Shown: positions 59,933-64,000 of the stretch, one piece after another
How the letters are laid out: the number at the start of each line of letters is the position of its first letter
Position numbering within the stretch: position 1 is the stretch's first letter
DNA from: Rhizobium rosettiformans
GTDB lineage: Bacteria > Pseudomonadota > Alphaproteobacteria > Rhizobiales > Rhizobiaceae
Reading direction: 5' to 3'
Assembly (NCBI RefSeq): GCF_016806065.1
Contig: NZ_CP032407.1
Coordinates: forward strand, 62,001 to 126,000
Length of the DNA stretch: 64,000 nt
Made by a program: the position numbers and the translations under genes
Notes under the pieces: model-generated
What the model saw: the letters and a program-made list of their open reading frames with translations, nothing else
What the model was told of the DNA's origin: nothing
Database searches by the model: none

Positions 59933-62016
59933 GTAAGGGGGTACAGGCCTTCTATCTGTTCTTCTGCCTGTTGATCGCATTTGCAGTCTGGATGCTGGCG
60001 TACGGGGCGGGGCTTCAGCTTTTCTACGGTGACGGTAGGATCCTCGAGGCGACAATCACCTCAAACCCATTCGCGCCAATTCAGCAGTTCTGGGCCTATA
60101 GCTCCTCCCCTTCCCTACAAAAAGTCGCGCTCGGCTCCGTAGTGCCCGCGCTGCTCGTATCAGGCCTCATTGCTTACCTTGGGCTCAAACCTACCAGCAA
60201 TCCATTGGGTGATGCGGCCTTTCAGGATCTTGCAACCCTTCGGCGCGGGAAGTGGTTTGGCAGACGAGGTCACATATTCGGCCGCATCGGGAGCAACGTC
60301 CTCCGCGCGTATGACGATCGCCACCACCTCATTATTGGCCCGACGCGATCCGGTAAGGGCGCGGGCTACGTCATCCCCAACGCTCTCATGCACGAAGGCT
60401 CTATGATCGTCACGGATCTGAAGGGCGAGGTCTACAAGGCAACCGCCGGCTATCGGAAGCGCAACGGCAGCCAGGTCTTCTTGTTCGCGCCGGGTTCCGA
60501 GACGACCAACAGCTATAATCCCTTGGATTTCGTTCGTCAGGAGCGAGGCAATCGCACGACTGACATTCAAAATATCGCCAGCATTCTTGTACCGGAAAAC
60601 ACCGAATCCGAGAATTCAGTTTGGCAGGCCACAGCTCAACAGGTTCTCGCCGGCGCCATCAGTTATGTTCTTGAAAGCCCCTTCTACAAAGGGCGCAGGA
60701 ACCTCGGCGAGATCAACTCCTTCTTTAACAGCGGGACCGATCTGCAGGCCTTGATGAAGTACATCAAGGAGAAGGAGCCATACCTGTCGAAGTTCACGAT
60801 GGAGAGCTTAAATTCCTACCTGTCTCTCTCGGATCGGGCCGCGGCCTCGGCACTGCTTGATATCCAGAAGGCGATGAGGCCGTTCAAGAACGAACGCGTT
60901 GTGGCCGCAACGAACGTGACCGACATGGACCTTCGATCCATGAAGCGTCGCCCCATCACAATCTACCTTGCCCCGAACATCACCGACATCACCCTTCTTA
61001 GGCCGCTGCTGACGCTGTTCGTTCAACAGGTGATGGACATACTTACCCTTGAGCATGATCCCAACTCCGTGCCGGTCTATTTTCTGCTGGATGAGTTTCG
61101 CCAGCTGAAGCGCATGGACGAAATCATGACGAAGCTGCCCTATGTGGCCGGCTATAAGATCAAGCTCGCCTTCATCATCCAGGACCTGAAGAACTTGGAT
61201 GAGATCTATGGTGAGACGTCCCGACATTCGCTCCTTGGCAACTGCGGCTATCAGCTCATCCTTGGTGCCAATGACCAGGCCACGGCAGAGTATGCTTCCC
61301 GCGCGCTTGGCAAGAGAACTATCCGATATCAGTCTGAATCCCGCACTATCGAGCTTATGGGCCTCCCGCGCCGAACAAAGGTCGAGCAAATTCGCGATCG
61401 GGACCTGATGATGCCGCAGGAAGTGCGCCAGATGCCCGAGAACAAGATGATCTTGCTGGTGGAGGGTCAGCGGCCAATTTTTGGAGACAAGCTGCGCTTC
61501 TTTAAGACGCAGCCCTTCAAGGAGGCGGAGGCCTATTCTCAGACGCACATACCGACCGTTCCAACTGTCGATTACCTGCCACCTAAACCTGTTCCAGCGA
61601 CCACGCCAGCCTATGCCAATGCAGGCCAGGAACAGGCTGATGAAGCAGAAGCGATAAAGCCTGCGACTGAGGCGAAAGCGGAGGAACCGCGGGCGCCTGT
61701 CCAGGAGGAGGCTCCGAAAGAGCCAGCGCCCTCCACCTCGCCCGCTCGTGTTGTGAATCCATCCGCCCTGGCCAACAAGAAGGTCAGCGCCGGGGGCACT
61801 CCGGAACCTGCTAAGACAGCTGTGCCCGCTCCCGAAAAGCGCACAACACCTGTCTCAGAGAACGACATCGAAAAAGCGCACAATCATCGGGTTAGTCGTC
61901 TAAGGGAGGTCGTCGAACGGGAAGCCGAAGGCAAATCACCGCGCAAGAGGAAGAGCTTGGAAGAGCTATTCGCAGCGACCGTTCCTGATCCAATCATGGA
62001 ACAGGCCGGCCGCTAA
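59929..62016 (+). CDS. virD4: VirD4-like coupling protein
   Basis: The 695-residue protein has two N-terminal membrane helices (about 6-28 and 68-88) and an ATPase domain. Walker A is GPTRSGKGAGYVIPNAL near residue 137, Walker B VYFLLDEFRQLKRMDE near 384, with the FIIQDLKNLDEIYG segment between. The C-terminal 150 residues (about 545-695) are rich in Ala, Pro, Glu and Lys and are probably unfolded, possibly a contact for the relaxosome. VirD4 brings DNA-bound relaxase to the channel. It is the last gene of the rightward operon and ends seven bases before the convergent leftward gene. Confidence 0.93.
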   Translation: MSKGVQAFYLFFCLLIAFAVWMLAYGAGLQLFYGDGRILEATITSNPFAPIQQFWAYSSSPSLQKVALGSVVPALLVSGLIAYLGLKPTSNPLGDAAFQDLATLRRGKWFGRRGHIFGRIGSNVLRAYDDRHHLIIGPTRSGKGAGYVIPNALMHEGSMIVTDLKGEVYKATAGYRKRNGSQVFLFAPGSETTNSYNPLDFVRQERGNRTTDIQNIASILVPENTESENSVWQATAQQVLAGAISYVLESPFYKGRRNLGEINSFFNSGTDLQALMKYIKEKEPYLSKFTMESLNSYLSLSDRAAASALLDIQKAMRPFKNERVVAATNVTDMDLRSMKRRPITIYLAPNITDITLLRPLLTLFVQQVMDILTLEHDPNSVPVYFLLDEFRQLKRMDEIMTKLPYVAGYKIKLAFIIQDLKNLDEIYGETSRHSLLGNCGYQLILGANDQATAEYASRALGKRTIRYQSESRTIELMGLPRRTKVEQIRDRDLMMPQEVRQMPENKMILLVEGQRPIFGDKLRFFKTQPFKEAEAYSQTHIPTVPTVDYLPPKPVPATTPAYANAGQEQADEAEAIKPATEAKAEEPRAPVQEEAPKEPAPSTSPARVVNPSALANKKVSAGGTPEPAKTAVPAPEKRTTPVSENDIEKAHNHRVSRLREVVEREAEGKSPRKRKSLEELFAATVPDPIMEQAGR

Positions 62017-62023
62017 TTCAGGT

Positions 62024-62236
62024 TCAGAAGGGCCAGAAGCTCGATGCGTACTGACCCGCCTCTGTTAGCCAAGCCACAGAAGCATGATACCAGCCGATCA
62101 CGGTCCCGTAGACCTTGATCAGGATCGCGAGGATCCCAACGGAGACCATACCCCACACCATCATCTTGCCGACGATGTCGGCAGACTTGGGGTCGTTTAC
62201 TTCCACCAAATAGGTGTTCTGATTACCGTCCTGCAT
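62024..62236 (-). CDS. Small membrane protein downstream of the relaxase gene
   Basis: The 70-residue product has one or two membrane segments (KMMVWGMVSVGILAILIKVYGTVIGWYHASVAWL) with polar ends. It follows the relaxase gene by six bases in the same direction, so it is part of that transcription unit. I do not recognise the family. A role in relaxosome docking or entry exclusion is possible. Confidence 0.6.
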   Translation of the reverse strand: MQDGNQNTYLVEVNDPKSADIVGKMMVWGMVSVGILAILIKVYGTVIGWYHASVAWLTEAGQYASSFWPF

Positions 62237-62242
62237 GACACT

Positions 62243-64000
62243 TTAGCGATCACGGTCGTCCCGATTACGCTCCCTCTGTTCAACCTGTTCACGCTCCAAC
62301 TCCTCGAGCCGAGGAATGTGCTGTTGCGCGGGATCAGTCCGAGTGGTCTCGCCGCCCCGCTGGGCCGCTTCCCTGTCTCTGTTTACACGATCTTGCTGCC
62401 GCTGAGTAGCGTCCACCGTCTCAGCGAGCTGGTGAGCCTCACGCTCCGCTTGCCCAATCGGACGTTCCTCTTCCAGATCCACCCTGAGATCGCGTTGGCG
62501 ATCGTCGGCAGTATCCGCAATTATCGGCTGCTTGTTTGACTTGTTTTCGTCCCCACGCTCTTCATTGCGCTCAATGGTCTCGATCTCCGCGCGCAGTTCC
62601 GGATCTTCGTTGGCAACATCCCCGAGATAGCCGTTTCCGGTAGCGGCGAGTTGAGCTGCATGATGAAGCGAAGCCTCAAGGCCCTTCTCATACTGCTCCC
62701 GGTTTTCGTCTCCGAGCTCGCCGGCTTCGATATGGGCGAGGCCGGAGCGATAGTGTTCCACATTTGCCATCGCATCGTGACCAGCCTCAACGACAGCCTC
62801 TCCATGCTTGGCAACAGCCGCCTCCCACTGGAGGTTAGCATTCGTCTGCTCTTGCACCTCAGATGCCGTTCTTTCCGGCGCGGCACCACCCTCTCTGGAG
62901 ACGTCGCCAGCAGCGTTTCGTCCATCCTGCTCATCAAGTCCACGCTCCTTCATTTCGAGCATCTGCCTGCGCAGATCGACGATCTCGCGAGCGAGGGAGG
63001 AAACTTCTTCGAAGCCTGACCGGTCCTCTGGACCGGCGCTGCGCTGAAGGTTGAACAGAGCCGTTTCAACCGTCTTTTCGTACGCTTCGAACTCTGGGCG
63101 TGTCTGCTCGCGCATGTCCTTTGCCTCCGACAACATGTCTCTGATTGCTAACATATTGGAGCGGTAATCACCGCCAAAATCCGCATGAATGACCGAACCA
63201 GCAGGCGATTGATCCAGTTGGGCAAGGCCGTTTTCCAGATAGGAGCTATGCTGAGCGGCGTACGCCGCAACCACTGTGTCGCCGGCGTTGACTGCAATCT
63301 TCTGCCAAGTCTCCTGCGCTTTTAGGATGTACTGGCGGCTCCTCTGGCTCGTCGCCACCACGCGTCGACCAGCTCGCTTTGCGTCATATCGCGCCTGTGC
63401 CGGATCGCTGGTGCCTACATGCTCGGTTCGACCGTCATGCCTGACGGCGCGAACCTGATTTCGCGTGAAGGCTGGCGGCGTAGCGAACTCGCGCCGATCG
63501 GTCATTTCCATATTAATGCCGTGGTCACGCGCCTTCTCGGCCATGACCTCACGCCATTGCCGGAAGGTGGCCGGAGTCGTCTCGATCCGGTCGCCCGCTT
63601 CCGAACGCATGGTAACGATGGCATGGGCATGAACATGCGGCCGCTTGCCCCCCTCCCCTGCTTCTTTCGGATCGTTCTCCGGATCGTGCATAGCGAATAC
63701 GTACCGATGGCCCGCAAACTGCTCAGCCAGGAAGTCGCGAACAGCTCCTTCGAACGCGACAGCATCCGTGCCGGCACGCGCCGACATGATCACGTGCATC
63801 ACGTCACGGCTCTTGCGGCTGTGCAGCTCATCCCGCCATTCCTTTTGCACCAGGCCGCCCGCAGCCTTGTCATCGGCAACCGAACGTCCCTGATCGTCTC
63901 GAACGTCGTTCCGCTGCGCGATCAGGTCTCGCAACTTGGCAGCGCCATATTCCACGCCGTTGCCATAGCCTGTGAACGAGAAAGCCGCAGGGGCCTCTTT
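62243..64000 (-). CDS. VirD2-like relaxase (MobP type), N-terminus beyond right edge
   Basis: The leftward frame is open to the window edge, so the 5' end with the nicking Tyr is not visible; a GTG at 63955 is only an internal codon. The visible part (about 585 residues) has the metal-binding His cluster RPHVHAHAIVTM after YVFAMHDPENDP, the third relaxase motif of the MobP/VirD2 group. The DPENDP part resembles the DNDH-like region of the family. The following KARDHGINMEMTDRREFATP fits the end of the relaxase domain. The C-terminal 400 residues are highly charged and helical (coiled-coil-like), ending in RNRDDRDR. The protein should nick oriT and lead DNA through the VirD4/VirB channel. Confidence 0.88.
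   Translation of the reverse strand, partial: KEAPAAFSFTGYGNGVEYGAAKLRDLIAQRNDVRDDQGRSVADDKAAGGLVQKEWRDELHSRKSRDVMHVIMSARAGTDAVAFEGAVRDFLAEQFAGHRYVFAMHDPENDPKEAGEGGKRPHVHAHAIVTMRSEAGDRIETTPATFRQWREVMAEKARDHGINMEMTDRREFATPPAFTRNQVRAVRHDGRTEHVGTSDPAQARYDAKRAGRRVVATSQRSRQYILKAQETWQKIAVNAGDTVVAAYAAQHSSYLENGLAQLDQSPAGSVIHADFGGDYRSNMLAIRDMLSEAKDMREQTRPEFEAYEKTVETALFNLQRSAGPEDRSGFEEVSSLAREIVDLRRQMLEMKERGLDEQDGRNAAGDVSREGGAAPERTASEVQEQTNANLQWEAAVAKHGEAVVEAGHDAMANVEHYRSGLAHIEAGELGDENREQYEKGLEASLHHAAQLAATGNGYLGDVANEDPELRAEIETIERNEERGDENKSNKQPIIADTADDRQRDLRVDLEEERPIGQAEREAHQLAETVDATQRQQDRVNRDREAAQRGGETTRTDPAQQHIPRLEELEREQVEQRERNRDDRDR

Noticed and set aside
60808..61548. Leftward open frame of 246 codons opposite virD4
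   Set aside because: virD4 has clear Walker motifs in this segment. The antisense frame has no motif.
62243..63955. Relaxase starting at GTG 63955
   Set aside because: The frame is open to the window edge and the N-terminal relaxase motifs are not in the visible part, so the GTG is internal and the gene is partial.

Overview
The window looks like accessory DNA, most likely a plasmid or a plasmid-borne island, of an alphaproteobacterium of the Rhizobiaceae (Rhizobium, Agrobacterium, Ensifer or Shinella type). The main reasons are a DUF1612/RHE_PE00001-type protein known from rhizobial plasmids, a complete VirB/VirD4 conjugation apparatus with a VirD2-like relaxase, a toxin-antitoxin pair, integrases and insertion-sequence remnants, and no housekeeping, rRNA or tRNA genes that I could see. 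The genus is inference.

Layout. (1) 1-7.4 kb is a scarred accessory edge. It holds a nuclease-like gene cut by the left edge, the DUF1612 gene, a Phd/PemK module, an intact tyrosine recombinase, an lrgAB-like pair, an IS6-type element with a frameshifted transposase, a second recombinase copy truncated by that IS, and a doubly frameshifted small gene. (2) 7.4-37 kb is a dense sensory and cyclic-di-GMP island. It holds a HisKA_2 sensor kinase, an HD-GYP regulator / hybrid kinase / periplasmic sensor-protein operon, an RsbQ-like hydrolase overlapping a PAS-GGDEF gene, a 5'-truncated GGDEF-EAL gene, a 1491-residue GAF-PAS-GGDEF-EAL protein, two chemoreceptors plus a decayed third, a LuxR regulator, MASE1- and 5TM-type membrane GGDEF proteins, an orphan FliG, an HU protein, two ArsR regulators, a cold-shock protein and small unknown genes. 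(3) 37.1-45 kb is a metal-resistance island behind a serine resolvase. chrB-chrA is followed by two divergent transcription units, one with HupE-type, anchor and His-rich proteins and the other with an RcnR/CsoR-type repressor, MFS exporter, DedA-like and NicO-type efflux proteins. A clear inverted repeat in the divergent promoter is the likely repressor operator. (4) 45-64 kb is a conjugation region. A tightly packed leftward operon encodes three secreted SNase-fold proteins, a membrane protein, a TrbM-like protein and an anchored periplasmic protein. A rightward virB operon (SLT, B2, B3, B4, SLT, B5, lipoprotein, B6, B8, B9, B10, B11) ends in virD4, and a convergent relaxase gene runs off the right edge.

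How the genes work together. Region 2 would let the host read several signals (periplasmic ligands, small hydrophobic ligands through the RsbQ-like protein, intracellular PAS/GAF ligands) and turn them into cyclic-di-GMP and chemotaxis outputs. Region 3 exports chromate and nickel/cobalt-like cations. Region 4 can assemble a mating pore and would move the element. The most unusual points are the KAI2/RsbQ-type receptor linked to a diguanylate cyclase, a molybdopterin-fold periplasmic protein that has no cysteine, tandem SNase-fold proteins with lost active-site residues beside the T4SS, and the Cap4-like nuclease N-terminus at the left edge. All family names come from motif reading by eye; no database search was run.
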